From the NCBI GenBank assembly GCA_964036665.1, contig OZ038526.1:2976001-3040000 (forward strand): 64,000 bases of DNA, given 5' to 3'. The translations under genes and the position numbers were made by a program. The notes under the pieces are model-generated. The model was given only the letters and a program-made list of their open reading frames with translations, searched no databases and was not told the origin of the DNA. Positions 12,401 through 23,200 of the stretch are shown here, piece after piece (position 1 is the first letter of the stretch; each line of letters begins with the position of its first letter). The DNA comes from Gordius sp. MW1. Its lineage: Eukaryota > Nematomorpha > Gordioida > Gordea > Gordiidae.

Positions 12401-13161
12401 ATTTGTAGTGGACGATAATGGTCTATAAGAGACACTGGAATATGAATTAAGAACTAAAGAAAAAATATACAAAATTCAATCATAAATTACTTGGAGTCAT
12501 ATTTGTAATAGGGGTAAATGTTGTATAAGAGACATTGGGACTTGGTGTCAGATTTGTAATGGACGATAATGGTCTATAAGAGACACTGGAACATGAATTA
12601 AGAACTAAAGAAAAAATATACAAAACTCAATCATAAATTACTTGGAGTCATATTTGTAATAGGGGTAAATGGTCTATGAGCCAAAGAAGTTCTAAAGTTA
12701 TCAAAATTTAGCACTATAAAAGTTTTTAAATGGATATATCTTTAAAGAAAACTAACCTCGAATATTTGAAGGATTATTTGAAGAGAATCTTACAATTGAA
12801 CTTGTCACAGAGGCTATTATAAAGTTTAAAAAAAATCAAAAATATTTACTTTCATTGCTTGTTATATTTACTATTAAATTTGGAATAGTAATAGCTTGTG
12901 TTATTCCTGCTATAAAATAGATATATAAAATAAAGGACTATAAAACATTATACTTTTATGTGGTATATCCAAATGTGCTTTAGTAATAAAATATGTGGTC
13001 CCATGCTTTATTGCTCTCCCTTTACAATTTGAATTACGGCATCTAAGGTATATTTGACCGTTTTTTCCTTCATTGTATTTTACATAATAAAAATTTTGAT
13101 AAAAAAAAAGTTCTTTCTTCCTCTGAGTTAACATACCTATAATAAAGATAATAAAAAACAT
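9467..13161 (-). CDS. FLYWCH zinc-finger / MULE-transposase gene with tandem exon array
   Basis: Minus-strand exons, read with GT/AG borders and conserved phase 1: FLYWCH finger 1 (12954-13134; YLRCRNSNCKGR), linkers 12850-12909, 12757-12813 and 12642-12713, ten 114-nt repeat exons (12491-12604 down to 11132-11245, period 151), junction exon 10960-11094, then 10335-10915 with FLYWCH finger 2 (YYRCRSKRCQGK, H.H) and the transposase N-terminus. Next come 10072-10291 and a last exon from 10037 to the stop at 9467. MULE signatures: LYADGTYYVCP (first Asp), YVQVDFEQASVRAL, CLFHFSQAIFRKM after a 34-nt intron, PRTNNHLEGFHHAL. Two lesions: an in-frame TGA at 10641-10643 (a C-to-T change would explain it) and a frame slip near 9955-9990. 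All 15 upstream exons are open. Likely nuclear and DNA-binding. It could be a mobile MULE or a host gene derived from one; no TIRs were found. Confidence 0.8.
10960..12642 (-). repeat. 151-bp tandem array = duplicated exon + intron units
   Basis: Exact period 151 bp. In each unit the minus strand reads TTTCTTTAG | 114 nt | GTAATTTATGATTGAG. The 114-nt blocks are at 12491-12604, 12340-12453, 12189-12302, 12038-12151, 11887-12000, 11736-11849, 11585-11698, 11434-11547, 11283-11396 and 11132-11245, with partial units at both ends. Each block encodes 38 residues made of two ~19-residue sub-repeats (VSYRPLSSITNLTPSP and VSYTTFTPITNMTPIL), rich in Ser/Thr/Asn/Pro. Copies differ by single substitutions only; none shifts the frame or destroys a splice site. 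Introns (37 nt) are almost identical as well, pointing to recent expansion or homogenisation. Confidence 0.92.
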
Positions 13162-13204
13162 AATTTCTAATATACTAGTTTGAAAATTTGAAATTCTTCA
13201 CTTC

Positions 13205-13270
13205 GAAAAATTAATGATGATGTGATGATGATGTGATGATCAATTCATGATAACTCATGATGTGTTAATG
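13205..13270. repeat. Degenerate TGATGA microsatellite
   Basis: Repeated TGATGATGTGATGA-type units upstream of the minus-strand FLYWCH/MULE gene and just before the LINE. It may be part of that gene's promoter region; nothing further is visible. Confidence 0.6.
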
Positions 13271-14441
13271 ATGAGTTGCCTTTTGTAAAGTTGCCTTTTG
13301 ATCGGAAACGGATATCTCTCCCTCCTCCCACTCCCTATTCTCACGCTTACTACAGGCAGAAATCCTACCCATCTTACTATGGTTGTTTATGCTTTTCCTT
13401 TTTACCCCCAACCCCCTCCCCTTCGAGAGTATTCTCTATGTGCAAGACAAGAAATAGCTACTCTATATTATACAAATTTATTATTCTCCTGCTTACGCTC
13501 CCGGAAGAAATCTGGCGTCATTACCCAAATATGAATTTAAAAATAGGTCGAGGCGCCCTCTTATTAAAATATTTCCCTACAAATATGGGGTTATTACCAT
13601 TAATCAACTGCCTGTACAAATACTTTCTAAAATGCTATAATATATAAAAACTTTTACCCTAATTCACCACACTTGATGATAATGTCTAACACTCTCAGTG
13701 AGTCTATTAAATTTTACTTCGGAAATAAAGATCAATTTATTAAACGGGTTTAATTCTGTCCCGACTCTACAATGGAATTTGCTACGGGCCGAGTCGGATT
13801 TCTTTGTTTAAAATGGTCGAGCACGCAATCCCTTTATTATGCTCCGACGGAATGTTGTCCCGACATCATTTCTATAATTTCAAGAAATGTAGGCTCAAGA
13901 GTTCTAGTTACATTGGAAAGATATAGTTTTTACGGGCTTTAATAAGTTAAGGTTAGAGTAAATAGGCTATTATGGGTACGTCTAGTTATTGCCTCTCCGT
14001 TTTAATTTTTGCCTGGTGTCGTTGTTTTAAAAAAATAAGATTTTCTATTGGCGTTAAAGCTGTTGCCCCGTTCCCCTCCACGTCTATTTCTTGCGAGCAG
14101 TCATAATGTAGCTACTCTATTTTTAACAAATATATTATTCTCCTGCTTAATGCTCCTGGAAGAGATCTCCTTCAATACTAATACGCACGATAAATACCAG
14201 AGGGAAGTAGATTGGCGCCTTCTCTATAAGGATAAGTCTAAGCCCACCCCTCTTCAAAAAAGGTCTTATTTATATTCAGTAATTTAAATACATTCTCACT
14301 TCTGAATTTTTAACATTATACGAAACACAACTACGTTTGATTTCAATACCTTTCATTTCTGCCAGCTCATTAAGGATTAAAATTCATTGTTAACTCGGTT
14401 CCATTCCACCCCGACTTTCAAACTCTTATCCTCCAATTATA

Positions 14442-17361
14442 ATGATATTAAAACTCGGATCTTTAAATACCCAAACGCTAAGGGAACCAGGTTCCTTGCA
14501 GGCCCTTACTTTATTTGCCTCCCACCACTGCATCCACATTTTCTGCGTCCAACAAACAAGATACCCACATCGAAAAGTCCTCCCCGTTAACGATTATGTT
14601 TTCTACGCCACCGAGTCTGGCCAAGAATCTGCAACAGGGGTGGGTACATTTATCAAACGCGACCTCAAGGTTATTAGCGTTGACTACGTGAACAATAGAC
14701 TTTTAATCATTCACCTACAAATAAAAAATCGGTGTGTTTCAATTTTTAACGTATACGCTCCCCCCTCTTCCAAAAATTTTCAATCGATGGAATCCCTCCT
14801 GCAAAACATCACAGATAAATTGAAAGCTAAACATATTAATATCCTCGTTGGTGACTTCAATGCCTCCGTCCAACGATCACTGGGGGATAATAAATTGGTA
14901 ATTGGCCCTAATTCTATAGGTCCGACTAACCGAAATGGCAAACTGCTCAAAAAATTCTGCCACAATCACAAACTAAAGATAACCTCAACTTTTTCCGACC
15001 TTCCTCTAGAAAACCTAATCACATACCAAAAAAACGAAAATCACCGAGGTACCCAAATTGATCATATAATATGCCAATTAAGAAACCACAAAATGATAAA
15101 GAACTTTCACACCATTCAGCCTATCTTAAATACAGATCATTTTGTAATCGTAGCAGATCTCTTTATTAATCCCTCCTCTCTCCACACGTCAAAAAAACTT
15201 AAAAAATACCCATCTGGAGCTAACATAATCAGAGACATCTCTCAGCTTGTGCCCTCATTACAAACAGCCTCGAAGTCACTTGGGGATCTTGCCCCTCTCT
15301 CAGTCAATGACCATAATGACTTGCTAGCGAAGTTTTTTACCCCATCCCAGAGTAACCTTCATGTCAACATCAAGTCCTGGTTCTCCATCGATACCATTAA
15401 TTTACTCGAGACCCGTTATAACGTTTTTAAGGATAAGACACTTAGAAATAAAAAAGCATGGGTCCAAGAACTCACAAAAAAGATCAAAGCTGCAATAAAA
15501 AAGGACAAGGCTAACTACTTATCAAGCAAACTAAAAGAAGCAGAATCTGCGGCTCGTACTAACAATACACACACCCTTTACAAAATTCTAAGGAACATCA
15601 CCGCAAAATTTGCCGATAAACATAACTACAACACAATACAAAATGAACACAGCTCCAACGATTCTTTGATCCAAACCGAGGCTTGGGAGAACCACTTTCG
15701 TTCCATTCTAGATCGCCCTTACTCAATCCCCTGTTCTGACATATTCCTTGACTTTATTAACAACTTTAAAACACCGACCACCCCTTGTATCAGATTAGAA
15801 CCTCCCTCCATGAATGAAATAAAATCCGTTTTAAAATCCCTCAAACTTCATAAAGCTCCTGATGCAGACAGAATCACAGCTGAAGCCCTTAAGGCTGATT
15901 ACACCCTGTCTAGCGAACTCTTACATCAACTCTTCACAAAAATCTGGCAACAAGAGCTCATCCCTCACGCTTGGTCTACTGGTCTACTTAGTAAAATCTA
16001 TAAAAAAGGAGACCCATCTCTTCCCGACAATTATAGAGGGATCACAATCATAAATAACATTTCCAAGGTTTTTATAAAAATAATATACAGGAGGATTTAT
16101 CCATTCATTGATGATAATTTAAAAAGTAACCAAGCCGGCTTTCGTAAGTCTAAAACCACAATTGAACATATCCTTACCCTTAAAAATATTATTGACATCT
16201 CCTCTAAATCTAAATCACCTTTAGTGCTAACATTTGTCGACATTCAAAAAGCTTTCGACTCCCTCTCCCATCTTTACATATGGGAATCTTTATGCCTACT
16301 AGGAATTCCAAAAAAAAATTATTAGACTTATTTTCTTTCTCTACAAGGATATGAAAGTGGTCATAAAACATCTACACCACCGCTCAAACCCGATCCAAGT
16401 CAATTTAGGAGTTAGACAGGGATGTCCACTATCTCCTCTACTATTCATTACGGCAATGGATCTCATAATAAAAAGATCCACCCTGCCTTTCGACGGTCTC
16501 CACATGAACGGCACCAAACTGTCTTCACTGCTTTTTGCTGACGATTTATGCATCGTATCAGATTCAATTCTTAAAACACAGAACTTTGCCGATAGGTTCG
16601 TCTTAGAATGCAAGAAAGCCGGTTTAATAATTAACCCAATCAAGTCTAACATGCTAACTATTAACTTACCCCACCAAAATACTACCTTGATTATCAACAA
16701 CACATTAGTTCCCTTTTCAGATTCAATAAACTACTTAGGAGTGACCCTTTCTTCAGATACATACTCCCACCAAGATGCCTCTAATAAAATAGCTAAAGCA
16801 CTAAAGAGATTTTATTCCTGCTATTCGATCTGGAAATCTCACGAACTAGCTCTACCAACCCGCCTCCGTCTATTCAAAACCACCATACTACCGGTATTGC
16901 TCTATGGATGCGAAAGGTGGTCCCTAAAAGGCCCGACTCTTAAAGCTGCCCAAACCAAACTTAACAAAATGCTAAGAATAATTTGTAAAATATTCTACCC
17001 AGTTGTAATTAGCAACCCAAACCTTTGGACCCTTTGTGAAATCCCTCCCATTAAAAACATAATAATATCACGGAAGTGGAACTTCTTAGCCCACCAGACT
17101 AGACGCAATGGACTAAACATTTGCTTAAGATCAATACTATGGAGACCGCCCCAACTAAGAAATCTAAAATGTCGAGGATCCTGGATCCACAAAACTTTCT
17201 CTGAACTCCGCTCTCTCAACCACGAGTGGAATACTATAATCCCCATAATGCAAAACAGATCCGCTTGGAAAACCTTCTCTGCCTCCAATTTCCCCACAAA
17301 GTATCCCCTCCCGGCCGCCTCAACTTCGAATAGTCTCTCAACTCTACTACATCCCAGATAG
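14442..17361 (+). pseudogene. LINE endonuclease-reverse transcriptase ORF (one frameshift)
   Basis: Residues ~1-260 are an APE-type endonuclease with GSLNTQTL, VGDFNAS and GTQIDHIIC. The motif usually written QET reads QQT here, so the catalytic Glu appears replaced by Gln. The reverse transcriptase follows (residues ~450-800) with intact FADD. The frame breaks in a nine-A run at 16310-16318: upstream the protein ends ...GIPKKNY, and one base fewer would continue as IIRLIFFLYKDMK into the second frame (from 16351). Otherwise there are no internal stops over ~2.9 kb, so it is young but probably inactive in cis. Confidence 0.92.
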
Positions 17362-17424
<63 letters not shown>

Positions 17425-17425
<1 letters not shown>

Positions 17426-17750
17426 AGCCTGAGTTCTGGGTTTCAAACTAGTTAACCATGGAGAACCTTCTAGGCCTTACACCGAAATCTGAGTGGATAA
17501 TCGGTAGCCCCTCAACCCAACTGCATCGTAAATAAGCCCCAATCCGACGCCCAAACTAGCTAACCAGGGATGGAGAGCCTCCTAGCGAGTACCACAATCT
17601 GATTGGAGAAGCGGTAGCTCCTCAAACCAACCACATCGGAAAAACACTTTCTTTCCACACCATCGATCCGTGAGCCCGAGGCCGACGCTCTAGCGAACAA
17701 TGGAAAACCTTCAAGTCCTCTTACCGCAATCTCAAGGAAGTGTCGTATCC
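17425..17750 (+). repeat. 3'UTR tandem repeats of the LINE (~115 bp x3)
   Basis: Three diverged units share the pattern ACTAG.TAACCA.GGA, then GAGAACCTTCTAG, then AATCTGA.TGGA.AA.CGGTAGC.CCTCAA, beginning near 17427, 17540 and 17665. The third is truncated. They lie between the stop codon and the (ATAC)n tail and are part of the element, not host sequence. Confidence 0.7.
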
Positions 17751-18124
17751 TTAATATTTAATATTTATATGCTTATATTAGTCTCATGTATGGTCCGCTT
17801 TTGCTTATACTTTAGTGCTTCTTACTAACAGTACTGACCTTCGCTTTAGTATACTAACAAATTAACCACTAACCTACTAACAACTGAACACGTAACCTTT
17901 GGTTAGCGTGGCCCGAGATGCACCAATGGTGTTAGATGGGACTCAATCTTAGCTTGCCGATTTAGCTAAGCTCTTGTTTGTCATCGGGGCTTATACATAC
18001 ATACATACATACATACTATTGTTTAACTCGAATTTAAGGCAAAATTAGCTGAATTTGAATGCTATAAGGATTATTAAAATTTCATTAGAAATAACTTTAA
18101 GATGACATGTGCTGATTTGGACTA

Positions 18125-18388
18125 ATTTATATGAATCGGGGTCAAAATAGCAGAAAAAAACAGCAGAATTGGTCAGAACTGGTCAGCAAGATTTTAGATA
18201 ATCAATATATTAGAATTAAATCTCAAATGGGGAGGGAATTTGATGTGCATCTAATCCTAACCCTGACCCTAACCTAAAACGCTGACCTAAAACACTAACC
18301 CGAACCTTAACCCTCCTGACCAATCTTGATCTGACCAGTTCTGACCAATTCTGCTGTTCTGCTATTTTGACCCGGTCCCATTTATATG
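18125..18388. mobile_element. MULE-type MITE with perfect 9-bp TSD, 5' of MTG1
   Basis: A 246-bp element (18134-18379) is flanked by identical ATTTATATG copies (18125-18133 and 18380-18388). Its arms pair over ~55 bp (GTCAAAATAGCAGAA... and its complement, with a small indel); the outermost ~8 bases do not match. A 9-bp duplication is typical of the MuDR/MULE superfamily. The core contains CCTAACCCTGACCCTAACC-type sequence shared with the element at 35.9 kb. The right TSD contains the ATG at 18386, the most upstream in-frame start of MTG1. Confidence 0.85.
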
Positions 18389-19657
18389 CACCCGCAAGAT
18401 CAGCTGTTTATGGCTCTCCGTCAAGTTTATAAGTTACCCAAGGATTTGATAACAACTTGGTATCCGAAGCATATGGCTAATAGTAAACTAGTTAATATAT
18501 GCGTTGAATATAAAAGGCATGAGAGAAATGCAAGCAAAACTAAGAATCATAGACATTGTTATTGAAGTACATGATGCTAGAATACCTTTTACAGGAAGAA
18601 ATCCTAATTTTGACCAATTACTTAGTATTAAACCAAAAGTATTAGGTATATTTATCAATTAAAAATAGATGTTTTCATAGTATTTAATAAAAAGGACTTG
18701 GTGGATACTACGTATGAGTACAAAATCATAAATAAGATTTGTTTTAATGAAAAAGAGTTTTTAAAAATAATATTTGCCAGTGCAAATGATCCTAATACAA
18801 GCACTTTTAAAGATATCATACCCATGGTAATTGATTTTGCTAAAAGTGGTAATAGGTAAATTTTTAAATTGTTTTTTGCATGGAATTAGATTTAATCGTA
18901 CAGGGAGTAATGAATTAAATCTGATGGTTATTGGTATCCCTAATGTTGGTAAATCTTCCATGCTAAACTTTCTGCGTAATAGATATCTAAAAAGAAAAAA
19001 GGCTTCAGCCGAAGGTAGAAAATATTATTTTAATATAAACTTATTCTAGGGCCTTATGCTGGTGTAACAAGGTCAGTCTTAAATAAAATTAAAATACATT
19101 CTGATCCTAAGATATATGTCATTGATACCCCTGGTATAATGACACCCCATTTCAATAATTCTGAATCTTTAATGCGATTGGCACTGTGTGCTGCTTATAA
19201 AGACTCTATATTAGGTGAAGAATTAATCTGTGATTATTTGTTGTATTGGCTAAACAAAAGGCACCTCTATGACATCTACCTTAAAAATCCAAAATTATGC
19301 TCGCCTCCAAATTCAGAATCACATAACCTGCTTTTAGATAAGATACAATCCTATGTCCCAAATCAAAATATGGATGAAATATCTGAGAATATTACATTTG
19401 CTAACGCACACATATCACCTAAACCTATTGACAATTATATTGAATTTCTCATGAGGGTTGCAATATCAAATGGTCAATTTAGGAAAGTTAAAAAACAGGC
19501 TGATTCAACAAATTTACATACATTGCACAATTTTGCATATTCTATTGATCCTCATTATGAACTTAGACCTGACATTTCAACTGCAGCCAAATATGTGCTC
19601 AAACTATTTCGAAGTGGGCAATTGGGAAGATTTCTGTTAGATGATGATATGTTATAG
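18386..19657 (+). CDS. MTG1: Mitochondrial ribosome-associated GTPase 1
   Basis: Five exons: 18386-18482, 18517-18645, 18681-18855, 18890-19014, 19050-19657 (stop TAG), giving 377 residues (369 if ATG 18410 is used). Introns are only 34, 35, 34 and 35 nt, and the splices reproduce the alignment with animal MTG1 without gaps. Circularly permuted GTPase order as in the YlqF/RbgA family: WYPKHM entry, [14 protein letters not shown]4 FNKKDL, G5 ASAN, G1 [10 protein letters not shown]3 DTPG. The C-terminal helical domain ends [16 protein letters not shown], as in homologues. The protein assists late assembly of the large mitoribosomal subunit at the inner membrane. The start is ambiguous: both ATGs are in frame, with a stop at 18368. 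It looks intact. Confidence 0.93.
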
Positions 19658-19659
19658 TG

Positions 19660-21251
19660 TACATTATATTGACTTTCTAACACATAGATGCAATAAATTA
19701 TTGAATTTGTTGTTATAACTTGCATAATTTTTAATTACTAGGTTCAGAGAAATATTTAGTTGATAAAAATGTAATTTAAGGTAGTAAATATTTGGTACAA
19801 ATTTAAGGAATTCGCTATTGTTTAAAACAATGGAATAGCATGAGTTTTTAGTACAGGTTATTAATCTTCAGATCAGTTAAAATCTCAAACATTTTAAAGG
19901 TTTTATAAAAAATGTAACTTTATTACTAACTTAATATTACTAGAGAGGGGTTTTACTTGGATTTCAGCAATTGTTTTTAATTAACGATTGGATCTTTTAA
20001 TATATTTAGCTCCTTTTTAAACTAGTATTTAATAACCTTCTAATTATTGCTTTAAATTTAGCTAGGGTAAAAAAAAATTAATTGATTCCTCTACCCCCAA
20101 AGGAGCCAGAATTTTTCTCTAGGTAGTTAAATTAAATTTAAATCTAACCAATTAATTTGCAAGTTATTGGCTTTTGACAAATTTCAAAATCGCTGTTCTT
20201 AGCACCTTTGATGGCAAAGATTTTAACAACTTGATGTATAAAGGAAAAACTAAAAAGATATTTGTGTTTACTGTAATAAACACTATTAGAATCTGCAAAC
20301 AGTTTGCCTGTTGATTTTATAAGTCCAGTATTTGTTGATCAGTGTGAATATTAAAATGGAAAAATAAATCCTATCATCTCTTGATAAAATAAAGCAGACT
20401 AGCTTAAAATGTATGTACCTTCTCCCACCCCAATTAACTTCTATACGATAAGATTATTATTTTATAATAAATTTAAAATTATTTGAGTATTATTAATAAC
20501 AAAGGTACAAATAACTCTTGTTTATAACCAACCACGCCGCAAAGCTATGTGCTTTGTAAGTGAGATAATTTGATTTATACAAAAGATCAAAAAAATTGTT
20601 TACTTATTCAACTACTTGTGTTCAGTTCAAAGGTTTCACATAAAATTTAGGTAATGCCAAATTTTATTTTTTTTAATTACAAAATTTATTTAATTAAGAA
20701 GGTTTTATTAATCAGTTGCTTAAAATTCATTTATTTGTGATGATTAGTATAATTATCCCTTTAATAATTTTGCTAACTGGCAAATTACTGTTCCAATACA
20801 TATAAAGAATTGGGTATTTTATTTTTAATATTTTCCCTGATTTTTTTAAAGCCATAATTTTAAATCTATTTTTATATTTACTTATTGAATAAGTAATGCA
20901 ATATTCTCAATTAATTTTGAACTAAATTTGGGGTTTAATCTATTTTAGAATTCCCTTTGATGCTCACTGCCATTATTACTCCATTTTAGACAATTTTTTT
21001 ATAGTCAATGATGAAATATGTTAAGTATATCTATTTTCACGTTTGAAGTAAAACTTAAGTTTAGTTGGCATTTTAACTTTGTTTAAGGTAACAAATAAAT
21101 TCTGAATCTTTCTTCGGCAGGCAACGAATATTTTTTTATGTAAGTTCGAAAGAGTTTAGGATCATTAGGATAAAGCATCAAATATCTAAAAATTGCACTT
21201 TTTCAAACATTTTAAAGCTTTTTCTGTAATTTAAATATAAAAGCGAGTTAG
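19660..21251. other. Gene-free AT-rich stretch
   Basis: 3' flank of MTG1. No protein-like ORF and no repeat boundaries I can define. AATAAA-like strings occur shortly after the MTG1 stop (ATGCAATAAATT near 19688). Confidence 0.45.
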
Positions 21252-21849
21252 GGCTCAACTAAAACCCTGCACCGGGCAGAATTTTATAAAACAATCGGGG
21301 TTCGGGTCGGGCCTGATGAGGCTGCCCGACCCGAGCCCGGTCCGAATTGAATTAAAGGAAACTAATCTTTTATGAAATATGATTTAAATAAACTCTACTT
21401 GATATTAAATAATTATCTTCGCACAGAATACATAATATAATATAGCTTTTGAACTTTAGCTTTTTTCCCCTGTCTATGATAATATAATTGACCTGAATTG
21501 CAAATGTCAAAAAGTTTTTTATATGGAAGTGTTAATAAAATATTTTTAAAGTTATGCTTTTAGTTTTAAATTATTAGCTAACTAAATTGTAACGAGTCAA
21601 AATGAATTTTTTATTTTAAACTTATCCTAGTTTTAAATTACGAGTAATAACAATCTATGCATTTTTTATTTAAATGGTAAAATAATTTTCAAGATAAAAA
21701 TTTTCAAAAGATTATTTGAAAAATCGGGTCGGGCCAAAAAGGAAGAAGTCTTTCGGGTTGGGCTCGGGGTCGGGCGAAATAAAAATGGAGAAATCGGGCT
21801 CGCGGGCTCGGCGAGAAGAAATTTTATTTTGCAGGGCTCTAGGCTCAAC
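21252..21849. mobile_element. hAT-type element with GC-rich subterminal arrays
   Basis: Element 21260-21841 (582 bp) is flanked by identical 8-bp GGCTCAAC copies (21252-21259 and 21842-21849). TIRs are TAAAACCCTGCA and TGCAGGGCTCTA. Just inside both ends are runs of GGGTCGGGCC / CCCGACCCGAGCCCGG around an AT-rich core. An 8-bp duplication and short TIRs fit the hAT superfamily. Non-autonomous: no transposase is visible. Confidence 0.88.
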
Positions 21850-21899
21850 CTAGCATGAGTATCCATTATAAGATTAACTCAAACAACGACATCTGGCCT

Positions 21900-22071
21900 C
21901 ATGGGCGTAGCCAAGGTTGGAACTAAAGGGGGGGGGGGTGATGATATAGGGAGTGGCAAAATGACAATAATTTGAAAATTTAGTCATAATTATATCAAAT
22001 TTTAATGAATATTTGAATTTAGAGGGGGGGGGGTAGCCGTTTCTCCCTGCCTCCCCCTGGCTACGCCCATG
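21900..22071. mobile_element. G-run MITE (CATGGGCGTAGCC family)
   Basis: Ends CATGGGCGTAGCCA...TGGCTACGCCCATG. The TIRs are followed inward by long G runs, with an AT-rich centre (~160 bp). One of the clearest copies of a family with at least fourteen members in the window. Confidence 0.88.
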
Positions 22072-23042
22072 TCTGGATTAATAGAAAATTTCACCTAATA
22101 TTTAATGAGCCTTGGCAAAATCTTATCACACATTTTATGGCTATTTTTTCGAACCACGAATAAGACCATAGTTTTAATTTTTAATCACTTTAAAGTGTTA
22201 TAAAAGACAACTTCAAGTTAAGTTATACAAAGTTCAATAAGTTTTTGCATTAAAAATAATTTATCTTTCAAAAAGATTTATGTACTGATGGAAGTATAAC
22301 CGTGAATTTAAACAGGATCTTCAATATCTCAAGTTAGTCATTTGACTTAATTACATGTTTAACTTCGGAATAATTATTATTTTTATAGCATCGTTTATTA
22401 TCTAATTCAAATTTTAAGATCAAAAATAATTGTTACTAAGTCAACTTTGACCATATACTAGTGTTCCATTTATATTCTTTTTTGTGTGTGTTTTTTACGA
22501 GACTTAATAAAATCTATAGTGTAATTTGTTTGCAATAGACAGACACTTTATCTCTAAACACCCTAAACCATCATTCCTCAATTGTGGTGAAATCTTAATC
22601 GTTAGAGTTTGCCGTATAAAACAAATAGTTCTAATAATGGAAATTTTATTTTAGATATATTATTGTTAATCAGGTAAAGTGTAGATTTAACTTTAATGAG
22701 ATATGGGTTGGCCTAAAGTTATCAAATTCTATTTGAAATTTAAATTATTAATTAACAAATATTAAATTCACTGATTTGATATGAAATATTGAGATTCGCC
22801 ATATATAGGGATGCACTAATTCGATTTTCGTCTCTAATTGAGGTCAAAGTCATAGATGGTGAGCTAGTTTGGGCTCTTGACCCCCTCCCAATGTTTTTCT
22901 TTGAGACGTCACTATATAAACAAGTTTTCGATGCTTCTATAATTCACAACTTGAAATTGTTGTCCATATTATCACCTTTCGAATTTTTCCAATTTTAAGC
23001 AATCTTCATTATGAGCTATTAAAGCATAAGATTATTCATTAT
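22072..23042. other. AT-rich spacer
   Basis: No gene and no clear repeat; 22789-22998 is open but of AT-driven composition. Confidence 0.4.
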
Positions 23043-23200
23043 CATGGGCGTAACCAGAATTGGAACTAGAGGGGGGGGGGAATAAAGCTTAAGGGAGGAG
23101 CAAAATGATAATTTTTAAACCTTAATTATATTAAATTTTGACGAATTTCTGGATTTAGAGGGGGACAGCCCCCCCCCGCCACTCCCTGGCTACGCCCATG
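23043..23200. mobile_element. G-run MITE
   Basis: CATGGGCGTAACCAGAATTGG at the left, CCTGGCTACGCCCATG at the right, with G and C runs inside each end. Confidence 0.87.

Larger units (their letters stand above)
13280..18020 (+). mobile_element. RTE-like LINE, near full length
   Basis: Order: two diverged 5' monomers (about 13420-13790 and 14065-14430), one long ORF (14442-17361) with apurinic endonuclease then reverse transcriptase, a 3'UTR with three ~115-bp tandem repeats (17425-17750), and an (ATAC)n tail at 17992-18017. An AT/poly-T tract lies at 17361-17424. RT motifs place it in the RTE group: KKGDPSLPDNYRGIT, FVDIQKAFDS, GVRQGCPLSP, FADDLC and a C-terminal YGCERW. No ORF1 is visible. 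I could not define target-site duplications at the outer ends. Confidence 0.9.

Noticed and set aside
10960-12642. Non-coding satellite or CRISPR-like array
   Set aside because: Identical spacing comes from a conserved exon/intron unit; there are no short repeats with unique spacers.
17234-17446. Minus-strand poly-lysine open frame
   Set aside because: Produced by the T run at 17381-17424 in the LINE 3' region.
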